DNA from: Edaphobacter sp. 12200R-103
GTDB lineage: Bacteria > Acidobacteriota > Terriglobia > Terriglobales > Acidobacteriaceae
Direction of reading: 5' to 3'
NCBI RefSeq assembly: GCF_010093025.1
Contig: NZ_CP048114.1
Span: 434,001 to 498,000 of the forward strand
Length of the DNA stretch: 64,000 nt
Below are positions 17,606 to 26,362 of the stretch, piece by piece; positions within the stretch are counted from its first letter, which is position 1; the number at the start of each line of letters is the position of its first letter. Below the pieces are notes generated by a model, which had not been told where the DNA came from, ran no database searches, and saw only the letters and a list, made by a program, of their open reading frames with translations. A program made the translations under genes and the position numbers.

Positions 17606-17742
17606 GGTCTACATACCTCCGTACCGTTGTAGATACCGGGCAGCTGAGGCAATCTTTCTACAAGCAACACAGACCTGGGAGAGGGGTTGTAGAGAGCGCG
17701 CCTGACGATTCAGGCGACTTCTCTACAACCCCCATTTTTTTG
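17606..17742 (+). promoter_or_regulatory. Leader with four alternating complementary segments (attenuator-like)
   Basis: Four segments alternate in sense: TCTACA at 17608-17613, TTGTAGA at 17627-17633, TCTACAA at 17657-17663 and TTGTAGA at 17687-17693, with a final TCTACAA at 17722-17728 in the terminator arm. Segment 17657-17663 can pair either with 17627-17633 or with 17687-17693. The second choice would take away the left arm of the terminator at 17683-17732. This is the topology of a transcription attenuator between the LuxR gene and the SYLF gene. It is an inference from complementarity only; a plain terminator is the simpler reading. Confidence 0.45.
17683..17741 (+). terminator. Strong intrinsic terminator downstream of the LuxR-type gene
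   Basis: GGGGTTGTAGAGA at 17683-17695 pairs perfectly with TCTCTACAACCCC at 17720-17732. An inner stem GCCTGA / TCAGGC extends the hairpin, and seven T residues follow at 17735-17741. Confidence 0.92.
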
Positions 17743-17852
17743 TTTTTGGTGGGAAGGTGTGGAAAAGCAACGCTGTCTGGGTTGGATCCGTCCAATATCC
17801 TACTGGAAACAGGCGATTTATTCGTATAGCTCGAAAAAAGAAAGGTTTTTGA

Positions 17853-18566
17853 ATGATGGAACGATGGATGAAGCATTGGTCTGTGGCTGTGTGCGGAGTT
17901 GCAATGATGGCCAGTTCGGCAGTCGGATACGCCGCAAGCGACAGGACTAAGCTGACGGAAAGACTCCAGGACGCCCAGGCGGTCATTACCCAGATCATGG
18001 CTGCTCCTGACAAGGGTATCCCTGAGGGTATTCTGTCTGGCGCAAACTGCGTGGCGGTGATTCCCAGCTTCAAGAAGGCTGCCTTTGTCGTCGGGGCCCA
18101 GTATGGCCAGGGCGTCGCGACATGTCGCACCTCGCGCGGCTGGAGCGCCCCTGTCTTCGTTCAGCTTGCCGGTGGGAGCTTCGGGTTCCAGATCGGCGGC
18201 CAGGCGACCGATCTGATCATTGTGGCAATGAATGATCGAGGCATGCAGGACATGCTGAAGAACAAGTTCAAGATCGGGGCCGATGCCGCTGCCTCTGCAG
18301 GCCCCGTGGGACGCAATGCGCAGGCCGGAACGGACTGGAAGATGAACGCCGAGTTGCTCACCTACTCACGCAGCAAGGGGCTTTTTGCTGGTATTGATCT
18401 GGATGGTACGGTCCTCTCACAGAATGAGGACGACACGCGGGTGATGTACGGCAATGCGATTCCATTCGAGACGATCCTCAAAGGCAACCAGGCTACTCCT
18501 GAGGTAGCGCGCCCATTCGTTCGCACCGTAGCGAAGTACTTTGTCGCCTCCCGCTCAGACAAATAG
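17853..18566 (+). CDS. SYLF (YSC84-like) lipid-binding domain protein, secreted
   Basis: 237 residues with a Sec signal (CGVAMMASSAVGYAA, cleavage near 28). The mature chain matches the SYLF/YSC84 domain known to bind phosphoinositides in eukaryotes and widespread but unstudied in bacteria: IPEGILSGANCVAVIP near 55-70, YGQGVATCRT, SFGFQIGGQATDLIIVAMN and YSRSKGLFAGIDLDG. The SD AAAGG sits seven bases before the ATG. A periplasmic or surface lipid-related role is inferred only from the domain. An attenuator-like leader precedes it and a hairpin follows at 18610. Confidence 0.88.
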   Translation: MMERWMKHWSVAVCGVAMMASSAVGYAASDRTKLTERLQDAQAVITQIMAAPDKGIPEGILSGANCVAVIPSFKKAAFVVGAQYGQGVATCRTSRGWSAPVFVQLAGGSFGFQIGGQATDLIIVAMNDRGMQDMLKNKFKIGADAAASAGPVGRNAQAGTDWKMNAELLTYSRSKGLFAGIDLDGTVLSQNEDDTRVMYGNAIPFETILKGNQATPEVARPFVRTVAKYFVASRSDK

Positions 18567-18609
18567 AACGCTCATAGAGCAGAGAGGAGCTCGAACCCCC
18601 TCCACGCGT

Positions 18610-18644
18610 CCGGCTCGAAAATCTTCGTGCGATTTTCGAGCCGG
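18610..18644 (+). terminator. Hairpin between the SYLF gene and the polyprenyl synthase gene
   Basis: CCGGCTCGAAAATC at 18610-18623 pairs perfectly with GATTTTCGAGCCGG at 18631-18644 around a seven-base loop. The stem is long and stable but no T tract follows on either strand, so termination is plausible but not certain. Confidence 0.6.
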
Positions 18645-18684
18645 CTCAACGGTTCGATAGACATCCTGTTACTCTGAATCCAGA

Positions 18685-19686
18685 GTGAGCACTCTCTCCA
18701 TTGCGACCGCTGCCGAAGTCTTCGATCTTCTTCGCGAAGACCTTGCTGCCATCGAGCAGGAGTTTTCAAAACAATCGGCCTCCAACGTCGCCGTTATTAC
18801 TGACATTGCGCAATACCTGATCGCCGGCGGAGGCAAACGCATCCGTCCGCTACTGCTGCTGCTTGCTGCGAAATCGCTTGGCTCTACAGGCCACAGCCGT
18901 ATTCGCCTCGGCGCAGTGGTTGAGATGCTGCACACCGCGACCCTCGTCCACGACGACATCATCGACGAGGCTGATACGCGCCGCGGACGCCCATCGTCGA
19001 ATACGACCTGGGGAAATTCCAAGTGCGTGCTCGCAGGAGACTGGCTCTATATGCAGGCCTTCTCCTCGGCGCTCGAGGAGCGCAATTTCCACGTTCTGGA
19101 CCTGCTCATCTCGCTCACCCAGCAGATGGTCGAAGGCGAGCTGTTGCAGATCGAAAAGCTTGGACACCTGATCAACGAAGAAGAGTACTTCGACCTGATC
19201 TATCGCAAGACGGCCTGTCTCTTCAAAGTCTCCATGCAGCTTGGCGCGGCCATTACGCCGCACGACTTCGGCGACGCCAATGTGATTGAAGCGCAGCTCG
19301 GAGAATACGGTCGCAATCTCGGGCTTGCCTTCCAGATCGTCGACGACGTCCTCGATCTGACTGCCGCCGAGGAGGTCCTGGGCAAGCCTGTCGCCAGCGA
19401 TCTTCGAGAAGGCAAGGCCACTCTTGCCGTCATTCACGCCCTGGAGCGCGGTACAGGAGCCGACCGCGAAGCTATCCGCACCGTGCTTGCGGACCGCAGC
19501 TTCGCCCGCGTCTCGCATAGCCAGATCATAGAGGTCCTCCGTCGTCATGGCTCCATCGAATATGCGATGGACACTGCCTGCGCCTATGCCGAGGCCGCCC
19601 GCCAGTCGATCGCCGACCTGCCACCCTCAGATGCCAAGCGGGCCCTGCTGTGGGTTCCTGGCTTCGTCACCAGCCGCGACCGCTAA
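18685..19686 (+). CDS. All-trans polyprenyl diphosphate synthase
   Basis: 333 residues from GTG 18685. It builds the long isoprenoid side chain of menaquinone or ubiquinone by successive condensation of isopentenyl diphosphate. Both aspartate-rich motifs are present: the first, LVHDDIIDEAD, near 87-97, and the second, FQIVDDVLDL, near 213-222. GGGKRIRPLLLLL is the substrate-binding start. Chain length (heptaprenyl, octaprenyl or other) cannot be read from sequence with confidence; IspB/HepT-like is the closest description. Confidence 0.93.
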   Translation: MSTLSIATAAEVFDLLREDLAAIEQEFSKQSASNVAVITDIAQYLIAGGGKRIRPLLLLLAAKSLGSTGHSRIRLGAVVEMLHTATLVHDDIIDEADTRRGRPSSNTTWGNSKCVLAGDWLYMQAFSSALEERNFHVLDLLISLTQQMVEGELLQIEKLGHLINEEEYFDLIYRKTACLFKVSMQLGAAITPHDFGDANVIEAQLGEYGRNLGLAFQIVDDVLDLTAAEEVLGKPVASDLREGKATLAVIHALERGTGADREAIRTVLADRSFARVSHSQIIEVLRRHGSIEYAMDTACAYAEAARQSIADLPPSDAKRALLWVPGFVTSRDR

Positions 19687-19717
19687 ACAGACAAAACCGC
19701 CAGCGGGGGCCAGCGAG

Positions 19718-19978
19718 CTATTCGTCTTCCGTATCGTCGACGATCTCCTCATCCAGATCGGTCTCAACGGCAAAGTCACGTGGCTGCAGTTTTCCATCCG
19801 CCTGACGCATCAGAATCTGAATCCGTCCCTCGGCGGCTTCGAGCTCCTGCCGACAGCTCTCGGAGAGCTTCATACCCTCCTCAAACAGGCGCACCGACTC
19901 TTCGAGAGAAAGATCTCCCTGTTCCAGCTTCCCGACCACTGCCTCCAGATCTGTCAGCTTGCGCTCGAAGTCAGCCAC
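19718..19978 (-). CDS. xseB: Exodeoxyribonuclease VII small subunit
   Basis: 86 residues. It forms a complex with XseA to degrade single-stranded DNA. The sequence ADFERKLTDLEAVVGKLEQG then LSLEESVRLFEEGMKL is the helical hairpin of the family, followed by an acidic C-terminal tail. It starts inside the 3' end of the MTHFR fusion gene (8-base overlap), so it is translationally coupled to it. The large subunit gene is not in the window. Confidence 0.93.
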   Translation of the reverse strand: MADFERKLTDLEAVVGKLEQGDLSLEESVRLFEEGMKLSESCRQELEAAEGRIQILMRQADGKLQPRDFAVETDLDEEIVDDTEDE

Positions 19979-21902
19979 GCGGAACCTCCACGCCTTCCGT
20001 CAGTCCCAGCACCTGCGCCGCGGCCAGATACTTTCCTTTTCCGAACGGCGCGCTGACCTGAACGCCCTGCACCATCGGCCTTGCTTCGGCCAGCATCTCC
20101 TGGGCGATGCGAATTCCTTCAGCGCGCGCGGCTTCAGGCGAACTGGTCCTGGCCATCCTGGCCATGATCTCGTCAGGCATGCTGACGCGCAGATCGTTCT
20201 TCATGAACTCGGCGTTCCTGAGACTGGTCAGCGGCCAGATCCCCGCGATGACGGGAATGCGGAATCCTTCGACGCGCCTGAGGAACTCCTCGAGCACACG
20301 AAGGTCAAATACCGGCTGGGTAATGGCGAACTCCGCACCGGCCTCGACCTTGTATGCGAAGCGCCTTACCTCCTGGTCGATGTCAGGCACACCGGGATTC
20401 GCCGCGACCGCGATGGCAAAACCGGTGGACTCCCCGATGGAGTTCTTCCCGATATCCAATCCGCAGTTGAGATTGCGAACAATGTTGACCAGCCCGATCG
20501 CATCGACGTCGAAGACCGCCGTTGCATCCGGATAATTTCCAAGTTTCGGCGGATCGCCGGTCAGGCAGAGAATATTCTTCAGCCCAATGGACGATGCTCC
20601 CAGCAGATCGCTCTGGATACTGAGCACGTTACGATCCCTGCAGGTGTAGTGCAGGATCGTCTCAATTCCGACCTTCTGCTGAATCTGAACGCAGAGACTC
20701 TGCGCGCTCATGCGTGCGCTGGCGCGTGGCGAGTCAGGCACGTTGATCGCATCGACGCCCAGTTTATGTAGCTGTTCCGCTCCCCTGATCTCGCGTGAGC
20801 AATCGATCCCACGCGGCGGAACGATCTCCACCATCGAGATAAACTCGCCTGCGGCGATCATCGCGCCTACCTTTGAGCGCTGCGCCAGGGGAGGAGGCGT
20901 CACCTTGGGGGCGGAAGGAGTCTCGGACCGGCTCTCCATCACCTGGGCGCCGGTCTCCATTGCATCCATCGCGCGAAGAGCGCTCCGCATCGCGCGAGTG
21001 TAACTAGGCGTCGTACCGCAGCATCCGCCCACCAAAGAGGCTCCCGCCTTCACCAGTTTGCGGGTAAAACTGGCCATGTATTCCGGCGAAGTCATATAGA
21101 TGGTTCGCCCCTCTACTGCCCGCGGAATTCCGGCGTTCGGCATGGCTACCAGCGGAAGATCGGTCATCGGGCGCATACGCTCGATGACGCTGAGCACGGT
21201 TGCCGGGCCGGCACTGCAATTGCAGCCTACTGCCTCTGCCCCAGCTGCAGAGAGGCGTCGTGCTGCCGTCTCGGCGGTAGCTCCGTCAAGGCAATTTCCT
21301 TCTTCGTCGACGGTGACCATTACGATGACGGGAATACCCGGAGCGACGGCACGTGCGGCTGCGATCGCCTGCTCGGCCTCGATCAAGGAGGTCATTGTCT
21401 CGATGGACAGGAGATCGACGCCGACTCCTGGACCACCCTCGGTGAGGGCGATGATCTGCTCTGCAAAGGCAGCCCGTGCTTCGTCCAGGCCGACTTTGCC
21501 AAGCGGCTCCAGCCGGACCCCCAGCGGACCAATGGCGCCGGCCACAAAGGCTTCGACGCCCTGCTTATCGCGAATCTGATTGACGGCCTCGCGTGCGAGT
21601 CGCACACCGGAGAGATTGATCTCCCGCACCTTGTCACGAAGTCCAAAGTGCTCCAGCCGGAAGGAATTTGCACCGAAGGTGTTGGTCTCGATCACCTCGG
21701 CGCCTGCCTGCAGATACTCCAGATGAATCTCGCGGACCAGTTCGGGCTGCGTAAGGTTCAGCTCATCGTACGACCGGTTGATAAAGACGCCGCGGGCATA
21801 AAGCATGGTGCCCATGGCCCCGTCGCAGAGCACAGGAGCTCCCTGGAACAGTCGTTCTACAGCCTTTGAACCGTGGGTCGGGTACAGGATATTTTCACTC
21901 AT
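19971..21902 (-). CDS. Bifunctional homocysteine S-methyltransferase / 5,10-methylenetetrahydrofolate reductase
   Basis: 643 residues. The N-terminal half (about 1-310) is a betaine-homocysteine-methyltransferase-type domain with the zinc cysteines in GCNCSAGP (near 215) and GGCCGTTP (near 295). After a linker, the C-terminal half (about 345-640) is an MTHFR domain: VEIVPPRGID at its start, CLTGDPPKLG and ITQPVFDL further on. The fusion resembles B. subtilis YitJ, joining one-carbon reduction to methionine formation. No cobalamin domain is present, so the methyl donor for the first half is not certain. xseB overlaps its 3' end. Confidence 0.92.
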   Translation of the reverse strand: MSENILYPTHGSKAVERLFQGAPVLCDGAMGTMLYARGVFINRSYDELNLTQPELVREIHLEYLQAGAEVIETNTFGANSFRLEHFGLRDKVREINLSGVRLAREAVNQIRDKQGVEAFVAGAIGPLGVRLEPLGKVGLDEARAAFAEQIIALTEGGPGVGVDLLSIETMTSLIEAEQAIAAARAVAPGIPVIVMVTVDEEGNCLDGATAETAARRLSAAGAEAVGCNCSAGPATVLSVIERMRPMTDLPLVAMPNAGIPRAVEGRTIYMTSPEYMASFTRKLVKAGASLVGGCCGTTPSYTRAMRSALRAMDAMETGAQVMESRSETPSAPKVTPPPLAQRSKVGAMIAAGEFISMVEIVPPRGIDCSREIRGAEQLHKLGVDAINVPDSPRASARMSAQSLCVQIQQKVGIETILHYTCRDRNVLSIQSDLLGASSIGLKNILCLTGDPPKLGNYPDATAVFDVDAIGLVNIVRNLNCGLDIGKNSIGESTGFAIAVAANPGVPDIDQEVRRFAYKVEAGAEFAITQPVFDLRVLEEFLRRVEGFRIPVIAGIWPLTSLRNAEFMKNDLRVSMPDEIMARMARTSSPEAARAEGIRIAQEMLAEARPMVQGVQVSAPFGKGKYLAAAQVLGLTEGVEVPRG

Positions 21903-22059
21903 TCGGAATACCGGTCTAATCCATCTATCTTAAGGCACTGCGTCAGGCGACTCCAAATCGTGCGTAGCCAGCCTTCAGTGGCCTTCGCTTTGTTATACTT
22001 TGCCGTAGAGTTGTGGCCGCTAACCCCACACTTTTAGCGCAGTTCGGAGCCAGTCACCG

Positions 22060-23523
22060 TTGAAGAATAGAAGTCCCTTTTCCCCGTCGTTCTGCGCGCA
22101 GTTGTTCTGCGGCCTCGTAATCGCCTTTGTCACTCTGGGGCTTACCTCCTGCGGGACGCGGTACTACAAGTTCCGCGACTATACCTTCGCGAACCGTCCC
22201 GTTCCGCCAAGCAAGCTGAGCACCCGTGTTCTGGTCAGCATCACGGTCAACGGAGCCCAGGGCGCTCTGCAGATGATTGATGCCGAAAGAGACATTCGCA
22301 ACAGCATCTTTAATCCGAACTCGACCTTTCCCATCTCCGGGTATGCCTCGGGGTATCCCAACATGATCTTCAACTTCCCGGAACAGGTGCTGGGCTATGT
22401 CTACTCCAACTCCGACGGAAGCCTTACGCGGATCGACTATGGCAAAGAGGCGGTTGCCGGTGACGGCGGAAAATTGCCGGCAAAAGCAGATTCGGTGGCG
22501 GTTCCCATCAACTTCAAACATGTGTACGCTGCGGTCTCGTCGCTTGGTGTCCTGACCGTCATCGACAACACCAATGGGCAGACGTACTACCTGAATCTGC
22601 CGAACGTGTATCGCGTTGCGGTCAACCAGGGCGACTCCGTGGTGCTGGCGATGGTGCGGAACTCGAATACGCTCTACCGGCTGCTGCGTCTGAATCAGAA
22701 CCAGGCAGCGGTACCCGGAGCGGTCGACTGTCAGCCTTATGCCGTTCCCGTATGGTGTGTAGTGCCAGTGCAAGACAGCGCCAGCAAGCCGAGCCTCGAC
22801 CGGCCTGTAGGAGCCTACTTCTCACTCGACGGCACAACAGCTTATGTTCTGAACTGCGGACCGGAGTGCGGCGGAAATACCGCCGGCCTCACCACAATCC
22901 CGCAGGATGCGCTGCGCGTGGATAACTACCCGACTTCGACGCCCTACAACTCCCCTGTTACAGGAAGTATTGCCGTGCCTGGAGGCGTAACCAGTGTCCT
23001 TGCCGATGGCACAACACTCTATATAGCGGGGCAGCAATTGCAGCCGGACGGCTTATTTGCGGGCGTCCTATCAACGTTGGATCTCAACACCAACACCGTC
23101 ACGGGGCAGTATTCCATCTCCGATGGTTATCACAGCAAGATGCTTCTGGGCGATGACAACACCCTTTGGATCGGGTCGCAGGGCTGCGCTACCGGAGAGC
23201 GGGCCAAGCTGAAACAGAACTACAACTGCCTGACGCGATATGATATCGGCGCGAAGTCCGCGAAGGTCGTTCCGGATGTCAATCCGAACGATTCGAATTC
23301 GAGTGTGCCGTACCCCAATGCCAACGAAAACAAGTACTACTATGGCGACCTGACCGGCCTGTGCTGGGTGCAGGGTTGGCACAAGATGTACACGGCCTAC
23401 GGTGGTCAGGTACATGCCTTCAACACTGTTGACGGATCGGAGATCAACAATAAGCAGTTTACGGTCCAGGGAACGGCGCTTGACGTCGCCTTCATGGATG
23501 CAGCCACTAATTCTGCGAACTAA
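22060..23523 (+). CDS. Predicted beta-propeller lipoprotein of unknown function
   Basis: 487 residues from TTG 22060. The signal segment ends LGLTSC at about 26-31, a lipobox, so the protein should be lipid-anchored. The rest is beta-rich, with repeated short strands such as LGYVYSNSDGSLTRID, SSLGVLTVIDNTNGQTYYL and LSTLDLNTNTVTGQYS, which look like propeller blades seen in many acidobacterial surface lipoproteins. No enzyme motif was found. A 15-base-pair terminator follows. Function is unknown. Confidence 0.75.
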   Translation: MKNRSPFSPSFCAQLFCGLVIAFVTLGLTSCGTRYYKFRDYTFANRPVPPSKLSTRVLVSITVNGAQGALQMIDAERDIRNSIFNPNSTFPISGYASGYPNMIFNFPEQVLGYVYSNSDGSLTRIDYGKEAVAGDGGKLPAKADSVAVPINFKHVYAAVSSLGVLTVIDNTNGQTYYLNLPNVYRVAVNQGDSVVLAMVRNSNTLYRLLRLNQNQAAVPGAVDCQPYAVPVWCVVPVQDSASKPSLDRPVGAYFSLDGTTAYVLNCGPECGGNTAGLTTIPQDALRVDNYPTSTPYNSPVTGSIAVPGGVTSVLADGTTLYIAGQQLQPDGLFAGVLSTLDLNTNTVTGQYSISDGYHSKMLLGDDNTLWIGSQGCATGERAKLKQNYNCLTRYDIGAKSAKVVPDVNPNDSNSSVPYPNANENKYYYGDLTGLCWVQGWHKMYTAYGGQVHAFNTVDGSEINNKQFTVQGTALDVAFMDAATNSAN

Positions 23524-23544
23524 CCGCTCAGGCCGGGAAGACAA

Positions 23545-23578
23545 AAGGATGGGAGATCGGCTTCGATCTCCCATCCTT
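23545..23578 (+). terminator. Hairpin terminator after the propeller lipoprotein
   Basis: A 15-base arm at 23545-23559 (AAGGATGGGAGATCG) pairs perfectly with 23564-23578 around the four-base loop GCTT, followed by CTTTG. It lies only 13 bases before the bshB1 start, so bshB1 must have its own promoter or be read through. Confidence 0.85.
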
Positions 23579-23591
23579 CTTTGAGGACTTT

Positions 23592-24308
23592 ATGATCGAC
23601 ATCCTCGCTATTGCCGCACATCGTGACGACGTGGAGCAGACCTGCGGAGGAACCCTGCTGGCAATGCACGAACGCGGCTGGAAGACGGGCATCCTCGACC
23701 TGACGCAGGGTGAAGCCGGAACGCGGGGTACGGCCGAGGAGCGACGTGCGGAGGCGGAAGAGGCGGCCAGGATTCTGCATGTCAGCCACCGCGAGGCGCT
23801 GGACCTGCCCGATGGCAACGTGGAGAATACGCTTGCAAACCGCATCAAGATCGCCGCGGTTCTTCGACGGCTTCGACCTCGCGTTGTCATTCTTCCTTAC
23901 TGGGCGGGGCGGCATCCGGACCACTACACCTCGGCAACCCTGGGCTACGAAGCATGCTTTGTCAGCGGTCTCAGTAAGCTGGAGATTCCGGGAATCGATC
24001 TACCGCCGCACCGCCCTTATAAGATCCTCTATGCCTCGCTCTATGCAGACGTGCGCCCATCGTTTGTAGTCGACATCACGCCGCACATCGAACAACGCTT
24101 GCAGTCGCTGCTCGCATACCGCTCTCAGTATGCAAATCAGCAGGCTGGAGGTGGGCTCTTCGTTCCTGAGGAAGACATTCGCGAGCGAACATTTGCCACG
24201 GCACGCCATTATGGTCTGCTCGCCGGGGTACGTTATGCCGAGCCCTTTGTCCAGAAGGAAGTGGGCCTCGTCCCGGATCTGATGGAACTTCCAGTCCAGT
24301 CGATCTGA
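23592..24308 (+). CDS. bshB1: Bacillithiol biosynthesis deacetylase BshB1
   Basis: 238 residues, LmbE/PIG-L family zinc deacetylase that removes acetate from GlcNAc-malate on the way to bacillithiol. The metal motif reads AHRDDVEQTCGG at about 9-20 (canonical AHPDD with proline replaced by arginine), and the distal histidine lies in GRHPDHYTSA near 117. LTQGEAGTRGTAEERRAEA is typical of BshB1. bshA and bshC are not in the window. It suggests a bacillithiol-based redox buffer, known in several phyla including Acidobacteriota. Confidence 0.9.
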   Translation: MIDILAIAAHRDDVEQTCGGTLLAMHERGWKTGILDLTQGEAGTRGTAEERRAEAEEAARILHVSHREALDLPDGNVENTLANRIKIAAVLRRLRPRVVILPYWAGRHPDHYTSATLGYEACFVSGLSKLEIPGIDLPPHRPYKILYASLYADVRPSFVVDITPHIEQRLQSLLAYRSQYANQQAGGGLFVPEEDIRERTFATARHYGLLAGVRYAEPFVQKEVGLVPDLMELPVQSI

Positions 24309-24323
24309 TTCTGCATTTTGGCG

Positions 24324-25547
24324 CTAGAAACTCTCAGAGGCGCTTCTATTGCCGCCTGGTTCTGACGTGCCGTAGTTGCCCGGCCAATCGGGCGCTGCCA
24401 CAGCGACCCGGTTCTTGCCTGAGCGCTTGGCCTGATATAACGCCGAGTCACTGTCCTCTACCAGGTTCTGCCAGTTCAGACCGGAGACATCGGAGGAGGC
24501 GACCCCGAGGCTGGCCCGCGTCTGGATAATCTCTCCGTGATAGCGGATGACAAGATCGTAGATCTCCTCCCGGAGCCTTTCGGCGACGTGCACGGCATCG
24601 TGGATGGAACTGTCCGGCAGCACGACGCAGAACTCGTCGCCTCCAATCCTGGCGACCGAATCACGCGCCCGAACCGCCTCCTGCAGAATTCCGCCGATCG
24701 CCTGCAGGACGATATCTCCGCATGTATGCCCCTTGGTGTCATTCACTCCCTTCAGGCCATCAAGGTCCAGCATCACTACTGCCAGACTCGAGTTCATGCG
24801 GCGGCAGTGCTGAATTTCTTTGAGGGCAGTCCGTTTGAGGGCCCAGCGGTTCAGGAGACCGGTAAGATCATCGACCTGTGCTCTCCACAGCAGTTCCACG
24901 CGCAACTTCGTTGTCGAAAGCGACATAAATCCGAAGGCAGTTGCCGTCGTGGTCATTAAGCAAGCTAATTGCCAGAGTAACGCACTACGGACGGCGTCTG
25001 CTATTCCTCCGGTCCAGACGTCAGCCGCATTGGCCAGGCCTCGCAAAAGCAGCAGAATGGCGTAGCCCACGAGCACGAAACCCGTAAACCACCCAAAGGC
25101 GCGTCCCTCTTCCTCAGAGGATCGAAATATCAGGAGAGCAATAAAAACCGTCAAAATCGAAAGAGCGATCAGAAGGACGGTTTTCGGCAGGCTTGGCTGA
25201 ACTGGAAAGATAAGAAAAGAGACCAGGCACACAGTAACACCCACTGCGAGTGCCACCTGAAGACGCGGAAACAGCATCTTGCTTTCCAGAAGAGCGGCGA
25301 AGCTTTGATGGAGCATCATAAGTCCCGTCAGGGACAATATTCCGGCGATAACTCCCACTTGAGCTGCCGATGAAGAGTGTAGCCACCCAATGCCGAGCAC
25401 GAGCATAGCTGTGCCACGGCAGAGGTTCGCTCCGGCGAACCATGCGGCCCCTCGTACCCCTCCCACAGACCTGGCATTCAACAGCATTACGCCTGCGCAT
25501 AATGCAAACAGTAGTACATTCGCAAGAACCAGCGTCGTCGTGTCCAT
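24324..25547 (-). CDS. Membrane-bound diguanylate cyclase (GGDEF)
   Basis: 407 residues from ATG 25547 (GCAGG upstream; TTG 25568 is an alternative). Seven or so hydrophobic segments fill about 1-220, an integral-membrane sensor region. The GGDEF domain (about 240-400) has VMLDLDGLKGVNDTKGHTCG and the active-site motif RIGGDEFCVVL, so cyclic-di-GMP synthesis is expected. No RxxD inhibitory site is obvious. A cyclic-di-GMP-binding YajQ protein is encoded 3.3 kb away, though not in the same operon. Confidence 0.9.
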   Translation of the reverse strand: MDTTTLVLANVLLFALCAGVMLLNARSVGGVRGAAWFAGANLCRGTAMLVLGIGWLHSSSAAQVGVIAGILSLTGLMMLHQSFAALLESKMLFPRLQVALAVGVTVCLVSFLIFPVQPSLPKTVLLIALSILTVFIALLIFRSSEEEGRAFGWFTGFVLVGYAILLLLRGLANAADVWTGGIADAVRSALLWQLACLMTTTATAFGFMSLSTTKLRVELLWRAQVDDLTGLLNRWALKRTALKEIQHCRRMNSSLAVVMLDLDGLKGVNDTKGHTCGDIVLQAIGGILQEAVRARDSVARIGGDEFCVVLPDSSIHDAVHVAERLREEIYDLVIRYHGEIIQTRASLGVASSDVSGLNWQNLVEDSDSALYQAKRSGKNRVAVAAPDWPGNYGTSEPGGNRSASESF

Positions 25548-25636
25548 CGTACCTGCCGTCCGGGCCAATTCACCCGGATCCTGTTCGGTCTTCTCTCAGG
25601 TAAAGAAGAATGACTGACCCCATGTTCTCCTCTTTG

Positions 25637-25663
25637 TTGGCCCCCAATTGAAGCTGGCCCCCA
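25637..25663. repeat. Two direct TGGCCCCCA motifs, possible insertion-sequence end remnant
   Basis: TGGCCCCCA occurs at 25638-25646 and 25655-25663 with a 17-base period (inner sequence AATTGAAGC). Repeated motifs like this are found at the ends of some IS21-type elements. There is no transposase frame beside it, so only a solo remnant is possible. Confidence 0.35.
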
Positions 25664-25743
25664 GTGAGGCTCATTAAACTGCCGGACGCCGAGCATATAC
25701 CCTGTGTTTGAAAATCCAAAGCGTGAATTTAGATGCGTGTCTT

Positions 25744-26349
25744 CTATTTGTGAAGGGTAGTTCGAACAAACTCCAGCATCGCCTCCGTGACATACACAGG
25801 CGGCCGCATCGCAAGTATGGGGATTCCAGCGATGAGCTTCAGAGAAATCCCCTTCCATTCCGGCCTGCCCAGGGCTCCCTCGGCGACCAGCACAGCATCG
25901 GCCCGATCCAGGAACAAACGAGCAGAATCCTTAAAGTCCACCACTGCCGGATCAAGGACACTGAGATAAAGGTCAGGATGAATGAACCTGAGGATGCTGT
26001 TCGATTCGAGAATCGCATTCTCAGTGTGTTCAAGCTCCCTGCGAATTCGGGGCATGGCTTCGGCAAGATCGCCGGTCCTCGTTCTTACCCACAGGGATCG
26101 GATTGCGCCTGCGTTCAGGTAGCGAGAGGAATCTGTACCGCTGGTTCGATCGCGCTCCTCGGTGATTGCAAGGGTATGCTCGGCGGTCACACAATCACAG
26201 GGCTCGCCATTGGCGGAACACATTCCGTGGCCAAACTGGGTGATTTTGAAGGCGGTCCACTGCATCTTCGGCAGTCCACGAATAATGCCCTCCACCACGC
26301 TGGTCTTGCCGATGTTCCGGGAGTGCCCACCAACCACGACGACCGCCAT
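25744..26349 (-). CDS. Uncharacterised MobB/BioD-like P-loop NTPase
   Basis: 201 residues from ATG 26349; GAGGAAGG lies just upstream and the start falls 14 bases past the lpxD stop. The N-terminus MAVVVVGGHSRNIGKTS is a P-loop of the SIMIBI type, as in MobB or dethiobiotin synthetase. A cysteine cluster GHGMCSANGEPCDCVTAEHT near 40-60 could bind metal. Further motifs (RYLNAGAIRSLWVRT, VVDFKDSARLFLDRADAVLV) give no family I can name. Gene order acyltransferase, lpxD, NTPase in one direction with tiny gaps suggests an envelope-linked job. It is not LpxK by motif. Function unknown. Confidence 0.75.
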   Translation of the reverse strand: MAVVVVGGHSRNIGKTSVVEGIIRGLPKMQWTAFKITQFGHGMCSANGEPCDCVTAEHTLAITEERDRTSGTDSSRYLNAGAIRSLWVRTRTGDLAEAMPRIRRELEHTENAILESNSILRFIHPDLYLSVLDPAVVDFKDSARLFLDRADAVLVAEGALGRPEWKGISLKLIAGIPILAMRPPVYVTEAMLEFVRTTLHK

Positions 26350-26362
26350 ACGGCACCTTCCT

